DNA from: Vibrio sp. JC009
GTDB taxonomy: Bacteria > Pseudomonadota > Gammaproteobacteria > Enterobacterales > Vibrionaceae
Reading direction: 5' to 3'
Assembly: GCF_029016485.1 (NCBI RefSeq)
Contig: NZ_CP092106.1
Location: forward strand, 434,001 to 498,000
Length of the DNA: 64,000 nt
How positions within the stretch are numbered: position 1 is the first letter of the stretch; every line of letters starts with the position of its first letter. Position numbers and translations under genes: made by a program. This document shows, piece after piece, positions 49,761 to 58,456 of this stretch. The notes beneath the pieces are model-generated. The model searched no databases. It saw nothing but the letters and a program-made list of their open reading frames with translations, and was not told where the DNA came from.

Positions 49761-49908
49761 AACTTACACCTTACTTAATCCAGATATTTGCTGACTCTGG
49801 TGTCAGTAGCTCTGTTTTTAGAACGAATCATCCCCTGACGAACTGGCGCCATAATTATTGCTTTGGGGATTGCGGCGCACCGGGGTACGCCGCCTGGAGT
49901 GTTGTGAA

Positions 49909-51567
49909 TCAGTTCACTGGTTTAAGGTCCAGCACATGAAGCAGACGCTCCGGAATACCGGCCCAGATATTTGGACGGCCCTGAGGGTTTTCTTCATTCC
50001 ACCATCCGGTAAAGCGGGTGGTGTTGTACTGATACATATTGGCACCGGAGAGAACCGGAATCGTCACCTGATTTTCAGCGATGATTCTCTGAATGCCGTG
50101 GGCAATCTTCATCTGCTCACCTTTGTCAGCCGTTTTGTAGAAGCTGTCCAGCAACTGATCCAGTTTGTCATTCTGGAAGAAGTGCATGGCAAAGCGCGGC
50201 ATGCCTTCACCTTTCTGAAGTGCTGAGCTGTAGCCACTGTGCCAGTACTTGTGCGGGTCTGCACCGTGGAAGTAGTTGGTGTAAGCGACATCGTAAGTTG
50301 CGTCCAGCATCGCCTGGTTATATACCGCAAACTCAGGAGTACGGGCGCGCGCCTTAATACCGGCTTCGTTTAGCTGTTCAACGGCAAGCTGCACTGTGTT
50401 GTTAAAGTCAGTCCAGCCGTTTGGTGACTGAATCAGCAGCTCAAAAGTCTTTCCTGATGGCGTTTCAACAAAGCCATCTTTGTTGATGTCTTTAAATCCG
50501 GCTTTTGCCAGCAGATCCTTCGCTCCTTGTGTGTCGTAGGTATTAAATTTCTTGAATTTCTCATGGGTATCCTTATCTGACCAGGCTTCAAATGCGTAGC
50601 CAAGGCCGGATGCAAAGTCATTGACTGTGCCACCGCCATAGAAGGCGATATCAATAATGGTCTGGCGATCCAACGCCATAGAGAAGGCGCGGCGGAAATC
50701 CACATTGTTCAGGGCTTCATGCTTAGCCGGATCAGGGTTTTTGTAGTTAACCACAAATGCCTGAGTACCGGATGCCGGATACCAGTAGTGATGGTTCGGG
50801 CTGGCTGCGGCATAGGTGCGGTCGATATCCGGCACAAATGAAGAGGTCCAGTCCAGTTCTGAGTTTACGATTTTACCCAGCAGCTGATCGTTGTTGGCAA
50901 TCTGAGGCACGCGCAGACAATCAACCTTCAGGCTCGCATTATCCCAGTAGTTCGGGTTGCGGCACTGAATGTAGAGCTGCGGAGTAAAGGTGTCGATTTC
51001 GGTAAAAGGACCTGTACCCACCGGCTGCTCATTGGTGAAGGTTGTCGGGTCTTTTACCTCTTTCCAGATATGTTTAGCGACAACCGGAACATGAGACATT
51101 TCGTACGGGACATTTGAGTTTTCTTCTGTCAGCTTAAACTCAACCTTATGAGCATTGACTTTGTTAACGGACTTAATCCATTTGTTGATGCCGCGCTGGT
51201 CCAGCTCTGGTTTTTGCTCCAGAAGCTTATAGGAGAAGACAACGTCATCTGCAGTGAAGGCTTTACCGTCAGACCATTTTACCCCCTTGCGAAGGTCAAA
51301 AGTCACGGTCATCAGGTCATCCGACATAGAGAAGTTTTCTGCCAGACGCATAACCGGCGTATTGCCGTGCATCTCATTGAAAACCACCAGAGGTTCATAG
51401 ATAAAGTCGGTTGTGGTGCGAAGGTTAGTTGCAAGATAGGGGTTAAAGTTTCTAACCATAGTCGGATAGAAGTCGGGTACGATGGTTAGCTCACTTCTGG
51501 CTAGAGCCTGAGCTGAGACGCTTGTAGCTGCAATGACAGTTGTTGCAACGATCGTCTTTTTAATCAT
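49909..51567 (-). CDS. Periplasmic chitin oligosaccharide-binding protein (CBP)
   Basis: This cluster C (Opp-type) solute-binding protein delivers (GlcNAc)n to the ABC importer. In V. cholerae, CBP without ligand also holds the sensor ChiS inactive. From MIKKTIVATTVIAATSVSAQALA (signal peptide) it is 552 residues; an ATG three codons earlier is also possible. Family features include DFIYEPLVVFNEMHGNTPVMRLAENFSM, LRKGVKWSDGKAFTADDVVFSY and the C-terminal NEENPQGRPNIWAGIPERL. The gene heads the operon behind a long regulatory region with CRP and SlmA sites. Confidence 0.94.
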   Translation of the reverse strand: MIKKTIVATTVIAATSVSAQALARSELTIVPDFYPTMVRNFNPYLATNLRTTTDFIYEPLVVFNEMHGNTPVMRLAENFSMSDDLMTVTFDLRKGVKWSDGKAFTADDVVFSYKLLEQKPELDQRGINKWIKSVNKVNAHKVEFKLTEENSNVPYEMSHVPVVAKHIWKEVKDPTTFTNEQPVGTGPFTEIDTFTPQLYIQCRNPNYWDNASLKVDCLRVPQIANNDQLLGKIVNSELDWTSSFVPDIDRTYAAASPNHHYWYPASGTQAFVVNYKNPDPAKHEALNNVDFRRAFSMALDRQTIIDIAFYGGGTVNDFASGLGYAFEAWSDKDTHEKFKKFNTYDTQGAKDLLAKAGFKDINKDGFVETPSGKTFELLIQSPNGWTDFNNTVQLAVEQLNEAGIKARARTPEFAVYNQAMLDATYDVAYTNYFHGADPHKYWHSGYSSALQKGEGMPRFAMHFFQNDKLDQLLDSFYKTADKGEQMKIAHGIQRIIAENQVTIPVLSGANMYQYNTTRFTGWWNEENPQGRPNIWAGIPERLLHVLDLKPVN

Positions 51568-51798
51568 GGTAAGCATAGCTGTTCCTTACTATTTGGATTC
51601 ATTATTTCCTGACCTTGCTACCTAAGCTCTCCTTAACCGGATAACTCAGTGGCCTGTAGCCCTGGTCCGTAAGTAAGAAAACATCTTGCTGCTAATTTGG
51701 TCAATTAGCGGTTCCGTTAATAACGTCAAAATGGTTTTCTGTTACGTAAAAAACGTTAAAAATGGTGCAATTTATTGGTTTGTATAGAGAAAAGCTTG

Positions 51799-51814
51799 TG
51801 TGATATTGGTCACT
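51799..51814 (-). promoter_or_regulatory. CRP site of the chitobiose operon
   Basis: TGTGATATTGGTCACT matches the CRP consensus TGTGA-N6-TCACA at nine of ten positions. It is 232 bases upstream of the binding-protein start. CRP control of this operon is known in V. cholerae. Confidence 0.75.
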
Positions 51815-51838
51815 TTCCTTTCTGGTCTTTCTGTTTGT

Positions 51839-51850
51839 GTGAGTGCTCAC
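51839..51850. promoter_or_regulatory. SlmA-binding site
   Basis: GTGAGTGCTCAC differs by one base from the SlmA palindrome GTGAGTACTCAC. In V. cholerae the nucleoid-occlusion protein SlmA directly activates the chb promoter together with ChiS, so the position upstream of this operon is meaningful. Confidence 0.7.
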
Positions 51851-52074
51851 TACCTTTATTCTCTATTTTTATTGGTGTGTTAGCTTGGTTACTTATGAAG
51901 TTGATAGTCATCACACCAGAGTTTGTGAAGGGAAAAGTTGCTGTAGGGAAAAGGTGACAGTTTGTCGTGATAGAGATCCCGATATAGATAATTATCAGTT
52001 TTGCATATCTAATCTGGTTTGCCTGCTTGATATTTTGTACGATAAACAGATAGGTATAAATCAAGGAAAGTAAA

Positions 52075-52209
52075 ATGAAATTGTCTGTTATTGCTCTGAT
52101 GGCTGCTCTGTTTCTGGCAGGTTGTTCCAATACCTGGCAAGGTGTAAAGGATGACTCGTCTAAGATCTGGAAGGATACGAAAGAAGCTATCCATGAGGCT
52201 ACAGAGTAG
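52075..52209 (+). CDS. Small (44-residue) lipoprotein
   Basis: An ORF of 44 codons with ribosome binding site AAGGAAAG starts MKLSVIALMAALFLAGC. The hydrophobic stretch and lipobox LAGC are a lipoprotein signal, leaving a mature peptide of about 28 charged residues (CSNTWQGVKDDSSKIW...). It resembles entericidin-like lipoproteins. A small gene at the same place between the binding protein and chiS also exists in V. cholerae, as far as I recall. Function unknown; it may be an envelope stress or toxin-like peptide. It converges on chiS with 24 bases between stops. Confidence 0.75.
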   Translation: MKLSVIALMAALFLAGCSNTWQGVKDDSSKIWKDTKEAIHEATE

Positions 52210-52233
52210 CCATCATACATAGCTTCTGAGGCG

Positions 52234-55200
52234 TCAGATAAGTTTGGCTAACTGGCTTCTTAGCTGCTCAAGCTCTTTGCGCTGGTCTGTATCCTGGTCT
52301 GCGCATTTATCCAGAATATAGTCCAGAGAGCTGAGGACGGTGCGCCACCTTGGGGTTTTTGGCAGGGTTTCCAGTCTGAGGTATTTGTCCAGCGTACGGG
52401 TCTGCAGAGTGCTTCTGTCCAGATAAACCCGCCACAGACCGCTGGCTTCAGCAAAGTCGAACTTGCTTTTGCCTGTGGAGGTTTCCCAGTAGCCGATGGC
52501 TGTTGTCATTGCAGCAACCAGCAGCTCTCGGAGTTGTTGCTGTTTATCCTGAGCGTTTCCGCTGACCTTCTGCACCACTTCCTTAAACTCATCGCCCAGA
52601 TTCTGAAGCTGTTCCAGTTTGTCCTTATCTCCCTCGCAGGCGTAGGAAGAGAGTACTTCAACCGCGGTTTCCAGGCTGTGTATCCTTTCGCTGCTGGCAG
52701 ACTTTCCGCTATCAAAGATAAACAGCAAACGGATACCTGAGCTTTCTGGAAGCGTAATAATATCGCCCGGTATTTTTCGTTGCCGGTCACCGGTGAAGAT
52801 TTCTATATCGCCGCTGTATTGATCCGTCAGCATGTAGCAGTACTTTCTGGCGATAAGCTCGTTCAGGTGGGAGCGTGTAAGCTGGCCGGCGGTCTTTTTG
52901 AAAAGCATAGATGCAGCCTGATTAGCAAAGATAACCTTATCTTCCAGGTTAACGCAGAGGATAGCTTCCTGTGTGGAGTCCAGCCTCTCAAGCAGGGTTT
53001 TCTGGGCCATGAGCAGCTCTGTTTCTGTGATTTTCTGGCTTTCAACCTCCTGTTGCAGCTGGTGGTTTTCTAAAAGGCTGGTTTGCGTTTTACCGGCTGC
53101 CAGATTGGTGGAAACTCTTGCGGTCAGCTCCTGCTTGCTAAAGGGTTTTATCAGATAATCATTGGCTCCGGACCCGAACCCTTTTGTTCTTTCTTCCGTT
53201 TGATTTTGAGAAGTGAGCATAATGACAGGCAGCTCTGCCTGGCTGAATTCGTTGCGAATTGATTCACAAATCTCATAGCTGCTGATCCCCGGAAGCATAA
53301 TGTCCAGCAATAAGATTTCCGGCTGCTCTTCCTGTATCTGTTTTAGCACTTCACATCCTTCAGAGGAGGTGATTACGCGGTAGCCTTCATAGCGTAAAAA
53401 GCTTTCAACCACCTGGAGAGTCACAGGGTTTGCGTCGGCCACCAGGATAAGCGGTCCGTCACTGTTTTCAGGAAAAGCGGAGCTATCAGGCTCTGGCTGC
53501 TTTGGTATTTCAGGCAGCTGAAAGTGAACCGGGTGAGTTTCCTTTGCCAGTTCCGAGTTATCTTCAGAAGCCAGAGGCAGGCTGAAGCTGAAGGTTGTTC
53601 CAACATATGGCTGACTGCTGATATAAAGATTACCGCCCATTAACTCAATTAGCTGATAGCTGATGGAAAGGCCGATCCCGGTTCCCTGCCTGAATTTGTC
53701 AGCATGTTCCAGGTATTGCGGCGGGATCCCCTGGCCGGTATCCACGATCTGTACTCTGACATGGTGATTTAAAGCCGTGGCTGAAATGACGATCTTACCC
53801 TCATGAGTGTATCTGACAGCGTTGCCGATAAGGTTGTAGAGAACCTGCTCGAGCCTTTCCGGATCGGCGGAGATTTTGGGCAGTTCGTCCGGGATCTGGT
53901 TCAGAATACGGATTCGTTTTCCCTTCAGAAGATGGCCGGATAACTGCAAAACCAGGCTGGTGGCAGAAAACAGATCCGTTGCCTGTTTATTTATCTCCAT
54001 ATGACCATAACGCATCTTATGATAATCCAGCAGGTCATCAACCAGATTAGACAGGCGCTTGCCGCTATTTATGATGATCTCTAACTGGTATTTCTGATGG
54101 GCCGGAACAGAGCCGATGGAACCTGAGGCCAGTGCTTCTGCGATTCCTATAATTCCGTGAAGCGGCGTTCGCAACTCATAGGAAGTGGAGGCCAGGAATT
54201 CGTCCTTGAGTTTATCTGCCTGCTGAAGCTCCAGGTTTTGCTGGCGGATAAGTCTGAGATTTTTTTCCAGCTCATCATTTTGTTTACCTATGGTGAGTAT
54301 TTTTTCCCGGATAGACGCGCGCATCCTTTCAAAGCTGACAGCCAGACGGCCTATTTCATCGGTTCTGTCGGTGCTGAGCATATTGTGTTCCAGTTCGCCT
54401 GCTGAGACTTTTTCTGCTGCCCAGGTTAGTTTAAGCAGCGGGTCGGTTATAAAGCGGGACAAAAAATGCGAAGCGATAACCACAAGTGCAAATGCCAGAA
54501 GCATAGCGGCAATAAAGACTTTTTTCAGATGATGAACTCTGGCATAGGCGACATCTTCTGAAAGCTGAACCGAGAGCGCCCAGTTTAGTCCCATAAAGGA
54601 AACCGGAGCGGATGCTGCTATTATTCTTTCGCCTTTGGAGTTGGTGTAAGTATTTACTTCTGTAATACCCTTCAGAGCGCGGTTTACTGCGTACTGGTTG
54701 TTGTTAATGTCTTCCTGAGCGAGTGAAGAGGATCTTGAAGTCAGGTCAGAGCCGGTAAGCAGGAGCTGAAGCGCATCGCTGTTGTCATCAACCAGCACAT
54801 CGATTCCCTCAAGCGGGAGGCGGAACAGGGCATAGCTGTGCAGATAGCCTTGCTGAACAATCGGAGCGGCAAACCATGCATAACTATTTTCGTGCTCTGC
54901 TGAAAAATCAGAGATAACCACAGGAAGTGTTTCATCCGGCCTGCTCTGATATGAATTCATTTCCTTCCGGATTCTCAGAAAAGTGATTCCCAGATTGGTG
55001 CTCTTGTAGTTATCGCTTAGCAGGTTCGCTCCAATATTGTCACTTTTTAGTGTTGAATAGGCGACGTTCCCTTCAAAGTCGACCAGGAGAATATCGTCAA
55101 AATCAGAGCGTTTGAGATGTTCCACATAACCTCTGTGGTATCTCTTGTGCAGCAGACGGTATCTTTCTGTGCTGGTGTAGTCCTTAGACTTTTTATTTAC

Positions 55201-55578
55201 CGAGGTCTTTATTTTATCTCCGGAGCCAGTGATATAGCGCTGCTTAAGATTTGTCCGCGCCTCTTCAATATCAGAGCCAAGCAGCCGGAAGGCCTTGACC
55301 AGACCATAGAAGCGTCCGCCACTGGCATAGGCAAGCTCTGAGCGGACGAAACCGGAAACCTCGGTTCTTTTGGCTTCAAAATAGTCCAGTATCTGTTGCT
55401 GTTTGGTGTCCCGCACCGACACCAGATACGAGTGGCTCTGCTCCTGCAGATCTTTGCTGTGGGAGTGGAGAAAAAAGAGGGCAATTAAGGTGAGGGGAAT
55501 CAGGCTCAGAGTCAGAAAAGCTGTCATCAGTGTGTTGCGAAGCTTCTTAAATAGGTTCTTTTTTCTCTTTTTAATCAT
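52234..55578 (-). CDS. chiS: Chitin sensor ChiS, hybrid kinase with Tyr at the phospho-His site
   Basis: ChiS is the membrane regulator of chitin use; in V. cholerae it binds DNA directly through its C-terminus. The 1114-residue protein has TM1 (about 17-38), a large periplasmic sensor, TM2 (about 353-375), HAMP (375-430), HisKA (458-525), ATPase (DTGQGIP, GTGIGLSI), a receiver (about 708-830), a PAS-like region and a C-terminal domain. In the H-box the codon TAT at 54180-54178 gives FLASTSYELRTPLHG, with Tyr467 where His is expected. Thr471 and the receiver Asp759 (LLLDIMLPG) are kept, while the receiver acidic pair reads LVADANP (Asp715, Ala716). The protein is otherwise full length. Confidence 0.95.
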   Translation of the reverse strand: MIKKRKKNLFKKLRNTLMTAFLTLSLIPLTLIALFFLHSHSKDLQEQSHSYLVSVRDTKQQQILDYFEAKRTEVSGFVRSELAYASGGRFYGLVKAFRLLGSDIEEARTNLKQRYITGSGDKIKTSVNKKSKDYTSTERYRLLHKRYHRGYVEHLKRSDFDDILLVDFEGNVAYSTLKSDNIGANLLSDNYKSTNLGITFLRIRKEMNSYQSRPDETLPVVISDFSAEHENSYAWFAAPIVQQGYLHSYALFRLPLEGIDVLVDDNSDALQLLLTGSDLTSRSSSLAQEDINNNQYAVNRALKGITEVNTYTNSKGERIIAASAPVSFMGLNWALSVQLSEDVAYARVHHLKKVFIAAMLLAFALVVIASHFLSRFITDPLLKLTWAAEKVSAGELEHNMLSTDRTDEIGRLAVSFERMRASIREKILTIGKQNDELEKNLRLIRQQNLELQQADKLKDEFLASTSYELRTPLHGIIGIAEALASGSIGSVPAHQKYQLEIIINSGKRLSNLVDDLLDYHKMRYGHMEINKQATDLFSATSLVLQLSGHLLKGKRIRILNQIPDELPKISADPERLEQVLYNLIGNAVRYTHEGKIVISATALNHHVRVQIVDTGQGIPPQYLEHADKFRQGTGIGLSISYQLIELMGGNLYISSQPYVGTTFSFSLPLASEDNSELAKETHPVHFQLPEIPKQPEPDSSAFPENSDGPLILVADANPVTLQVVESFLRYEGYRVITSSEGCEVLKQIQEEQPEILLLDIMLPGISSYEICESIRNEFSQAELPVIMLTSQNQTEERTKGFGSGANDYLIKPFSKQELTARVSTNLAAGKTQTSLLENHQLQQEVESQKITETELLMAQKTLLERLDSTQEAILCVNLEDKVIFANQAASMLFKKTAGQLTRSHLNELIARKYCYMLTDQYSGDIEIFTGDRQRKIPGDIITLPESSGIRLLFIFDSGKSASSERIHSLETAVEVLSSYACEGDKDKLEQLQNLGDEFKEVVQKVSGNAQDKQQQLRELLVAAMTTAIGYWETSTGKSKFDFAEASGLWRVYLDRSTLQTRTLDKYLRLETLPKTPRWRTVLSSLDYILDKCADQDTDQRKELEQLRSQLAKLI

Positions 55579-55674
55579 ATGACTGCATAAGATGGGGCTG
55601 GGTGGTTGCTTACTCTAGCATCTTATTTTTAGTCAACAATAAAGTTTTTTGATATACGGGTAGGGTCACGCAAA

Positions 55675-55703
55675 AATAGGCAATCAAAGGGAGGTTGCCT
55701 ATT
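55675..55703 (-). terminator. Rho-independent terminator of rsmC
   Basis: AATAGGCAA/TTGCCTATT has an 11-base loop and a TTTTTG tail on the minus strand, 9 bases past the rsmC stop. Confidence 0.8.
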
Positions 55704-55711
55704 GATGTCAG

Positions 55712-56734
55712 TTATTTTGATGCGTGGTAAATAGCGAATTTATTGGTCTTATTTATTGTCGCGTAATTAGTGAAACTTTCCTGAATGATTGGCTGATACT
55801 TAAGGAAGCTGTTAGCAACGATATAGAGTTCACCTGATGCATTCAGATATTCCGGCGCCTTTTCCAGCAGGGTTTCTGTTGCGCTGTAGCTGGTATCCAG
55901 ACCTGAATGGAAAGGAGGGTTGCTGATGATAAAGTCGTAGTCCTTGCTGGTATCCGAATAAACATCAGAGGCAAACACTTTTGCGTTTGCACCGTTGGCA
56001 GCCAGTGTTTGTTTACTTGAAGCGATGGCTAAGGCGCTGATATCGCACATTTCCAGTTCAATACCCGGATTGGTGACTGCCATGACGGCACCTAGTACAC
56101 CGGCGCCGCAGCCAAAGTCCAGTACCTTGCCTTTTAGTGATGGCAGGGAGTCTACAAGTAGTTGACTGCCGATATCAAATTCACCATGGCTGAATACACC
56201 CGGAAGACTTTTTACAGTGATTTCATTGCCGGACACATTTAGGGTGTAGGTTTTGTACCAGTCTTGCAGGACAAAAGCAGCAGGCTCATTTATGCACTGT
56301 CCCCAGTAGAAAGAGCTGCGTCTTGCTGAGTCATATTTCTTAATCGGGCCGTAGGGTTTAAAGAACTTTTCAATGCTTTTCACACCGGAGCGGTTTTCAC
56401 CCACCACCACAATTTCAGTCTCAGTGCCCAGCTTGCTCAGCAGCATAGCCAGCAGATATTCCGCTTCTGCCTTTGCTTTAGGCCAGTAAAGCAGAATCAT
56501 ATCAGCGCCGGTTTCTTCGGTTAGTTCAACATCAAAGATACGTTTCACAGAGGTCTGTCTCTCTAACTGACGGTAGTAGCCGTAGTTAGTGGTAAATACA
56601 GTAACAGACTCACAATGCTTAGCCAGTTCCACCGGAAACAGATCTTCGGCTTCACCGGCAACAAGCACATGCTTGCCTGCAAAGTATTCAAGTTGACGTT
56701 CTGCGATTTGGCTTGGTGCGATATAAGAGGACAT
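55712..56734 (-). CDS. rsmC: 16S rRNA (guanine-1207-N2)-methyltransferase
   Basis: RsmC methylates G1207 of 16S rRNA. The 340-residue protein has a duplicated methyltransferase fold. The active C-terminal half shows the SAM motif [16 protein letters not shown] and the catalytic [11 protein letters not shown]. The frame is open to 56908, but [18 protein letters not shown] at 56734 agrees with the family N-terminus and length (E. coli 343). Confidence 0.96.
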   Translation of the reverse strand: MSSYIAPSQIAERQLEYFAGKHVLVAGEAEDLFPVELAKHCESVTVFTTNYGYYRQLERQTSVKRIFDVELTEETGADMILLYWPKAKAEAEYLLAMLLSKLGTETEIVVVGENRSGVKSIEKFFKPYGPIKKYDSARRSSFYWGQCINEPAAFVLQDWYKTYTLNVSGNEITVKSLPGVFSHGEFDIGSQLLVDSLPSLKGKVLDFGCGAGVLGAVMAVTNPGIELEMCDISALAIASSKQTLAANGANAKVFASDVYSDTSKDYDFIISNPPFHSGLDTSYSATETLLEKAPEYLNASGELYIVANSFLKYQPIIQESFTNYATINKTNKFAIYHASK

Positions 56735-56933
56735 GAAAAGACCTGAGTGAAAAAATTTGCGCCGATTTTCGCATAATCTGGCGGCATGATGAAGAAGAAA
56801 AGGGGCTTTGGCAGCTAGATAAATGTCTGGATAACGGAGGACGCTGGAACAGTAAGGATAAAGGGTGTGAGTATAAAAATGAGGATTTGGATAGTGGAGC
56901 TGTCGCAAAACAGCTCCACTTAATTGCTCTGCT

Positions 56934-58019
56934 TTAACTGTTATCCTGATTTTTCAGGAAGTTATGGAACTCATCTTCATAGATGTTAAACAGCACTATG
57001 GTGATGGCAAAGACCAGCGGGCCGTAGATTAAACCAATTAGACCGAATAGCTGAATACCTCCCAGCAGGGAGAAGAAGATCATCAGGGTATTCATCCCGG
57101 CACTGCCTTGCATCAGGAAAGGTCTGAGCAGGTTGTCGATAGAGCCAACCACAACGGCACTCCAGACCGCTAAGAAAATCGCCCAGGTTACATCGCCGGT
57201 AAAAAACAGATAAAGGGATGCAGGAATCCAGATCAGTGCGGTTCCCACAACGGGAATAAATGAAGCAAAGCCGAACATGGTTCCCCAGAACAGGCCCGGG
57301 AATCCTACTATCCACATACCAATGCCCCCGGCCACACCCTGTGCAATGGCGGTTAAAAATGATCCCAACACAGCTGACTTGGACACTTTTTCTATCTCTT
57401 CCAGAAGCTTATCTTCCTGGCTGCGGGAAAACGGCAGGATATGGCGCAGAGCTTTAATGATAGTGTCGTGGTCTCTTAACAGGAAGAAGAGCACAAACAG
57501 CATCAGGAAAAAGTCCATCAGGAAGTTGGTGGCATCACCCAGTATTTTGGCGCTAAGGGCAACCAGATTGGAACCAAAGGTGCTCGCATACTGGCCAATT
57601 TTTGTTGCTATCTCTTGTGGCTCAACGCTCTCAAAAGGCAGATACTGGTTAGCGAAATCCAGAGCTTTGACTATCCATGGATTTTCAAACAATTTCTGAA
57701 TGCCGCCGTCGGTAACCCAGGTATAAATATTCTGCGACGCATGAGAACCCTGCTGGACGATAGCCCCGAACACGGTTAGCAAAGGGATAACGATAATAAA
57801 GGTCAGCACAATACAGGAAACCAGTGACGCCATGTTTCTGTGTGTGGGCATTTTACGTTCAATCCGCTCATGAATCGGAAACATCATCAGCGAAATGATA
57901 AAGGCCATCACAATGGAGTTCACATAAGGTTCAACAATCAGGTAACAGCCAAAGGCCGCCGCCAACAGCGCAACGATAAGCACCCAATGGCTTGAAGATA
58001 TTTTTGCTTTATCTGACAC
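56934..58019 (-). CDS. AI-2E transporter (PerM) family permease
   Basis: The 361-residue integral membrane protein has about 8 membrane segments and the family features: a long soluble loop (residues about 95-150), [16 protein letters not shown], then [38 protein letters not shown], and [11 protein letters not shown] near the end. Members include YdgG/TqsA and PerM-like proteins; substrates are mostly unknown. I prefer the GTG at 58019, 7 bases after AAGGA, over the TTG at 58037 that would place this ribosome binding site inside the gene. Confidence 0.88.
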   Translation of the reverse strand: MSDKAKISSSHWVLIVALLAAAFGCYLIVEPYVNSIVMAFIISLMMFPIHERIERKMPTHRNMASLVSCIVLTFIIVIPLLTVFGAIVQQGSHASQNIYTWVTDGGIQKLFENPWIVKALDFANQYLPFESVEPQEIATKIGQYASTFGSNLVALSAKILGDATNFLMDFFLMLFVLFFLLRDHDTIIKALRHILPFSRSQEDKLLEEIEKVSKSAVLGSFLTAIAQGVAGGIGMWIVGFPGLFWGTMFGFASFIPVVGTALIWIPASLYLFFTGDVTWAIFLAVWSAVVVGSIDNLLRPFLMQGSAGMNTLMIFFSLLGGIQLFGLIGLIYGPLVFAITIVLFNIYEDEFHNFLKNQDNS

Positions 58020-58139
58020 GAGACAATCCTTTCGCAATATTTAGGGGTATATGATGGCGGTTTATCAAGTGGTTAGCAAATGGTGTGGGGGATTTTTGGG
58101 GATAGTGGCTATTTGTTGAAAATTGATAATGGGGTTACA

Positions 58140-58420
58140 GGTTACAGGCTGACTCTTATACACAAATATTAAAGTGACCAGAGAACGGTTCTCCCCCTTG
58201 AGTGAAAAAGTCTAACTGGTTGATAAAGCTAATAGAAGGGGGAGTTAGAGGGGGTTGGTTATGCCATGTATGGTTAAAGCACCAAAACTTAAACCCATGA
58301 GAAACAACCCCTCCCAGCCTCCCCTTCGATGTTACTTCTTCGAAAATCCGGCCTTTCGAGGCTAAGGGGAGGAGCATTCTTTGGCTTCTTAAACTTGTGT
58401 ATAAGAGTCAAGGTTACAGG
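58140..58420. repeat. 9-bp target-site duplication of the MITE
   Basis: GGTTACAGG stands at 58140-58148 and again at 58412-58420, directly flanking the element. The 9-bp length is that of Tn5/IS4-family insertions. The surrounding DNA already has TTACAGG in tandem, so part of the match may be older. Confidence 0.75.
58149..58411. mobile_element. 263-bp MITE with Tn5-type ends
   Basis: The left end CTGACTCTTATACACAAAT and right end (reverse complement) TTGACTCTTATACACAAGT each differ from the Tn5/IS50 outside end at one of 19 bases. No transposase is encoded. The inside has C- and G-rich blocks (AGAAGGGGGAGTTAGAGGGG and CCCCTCCCAGCCTCCCC) and the hairpin-like CCGGCCTTTCGAGG. It is non-autonomous and would be moved by an IS4/IS50-like transposase elsewhere. 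Confidence 0.85.
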
Positions 58421-58456
58421 TTACAGGCGGTTATACCCGTAACCCGTAACCTATTT
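58412..58456 (+). repeat. Inverted repeat and possible terminator next to hemL
   Basis: GGTTACAGGTTAC (58412-58424) pairs with GTAACCCGTAACC (58439-58451) with one mismatch, followed by TATTTTTAA on the plus strand. The MITE has inserted in its left arm. Confidence 0.6.

Larger units (their letters stand above)
51577..52074. other. Regulatory region of the chitobiose operon
   Basis: About 500 bases lie between the divergent binding-protein gene and the small lipoprotein gene. It has a CRP site, a SlmA site and several AACGTT-like words (51726, 51752). No ORF above 60 residues looks real. ChiS-binding sites are expected here, but I cannot place them from sequence alone. Confidence 0.7.

Noticed and set aside
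51838..51851. TGTGAGTGCTCACT as a second CRP site
   Set aside because: The half sites are spaced by 4 bases, not 6; it fits SlmA much better.
51775..51957. 60-residue ORF in the chitobiose regulatory region
   Set aside because: It covers the CRP and SlmA sites, has no family resemblance and has no ribosome binding site.
58149..58411. Sequencing adapter contamination from Tn5-based library preparation
   Set aside because: The ends match the natural outside end (GACTC ... CAAGT), not the mosaic end used in kits. The two copies enclose 263 bp of ordinary DNA with a 9-bp duplication.
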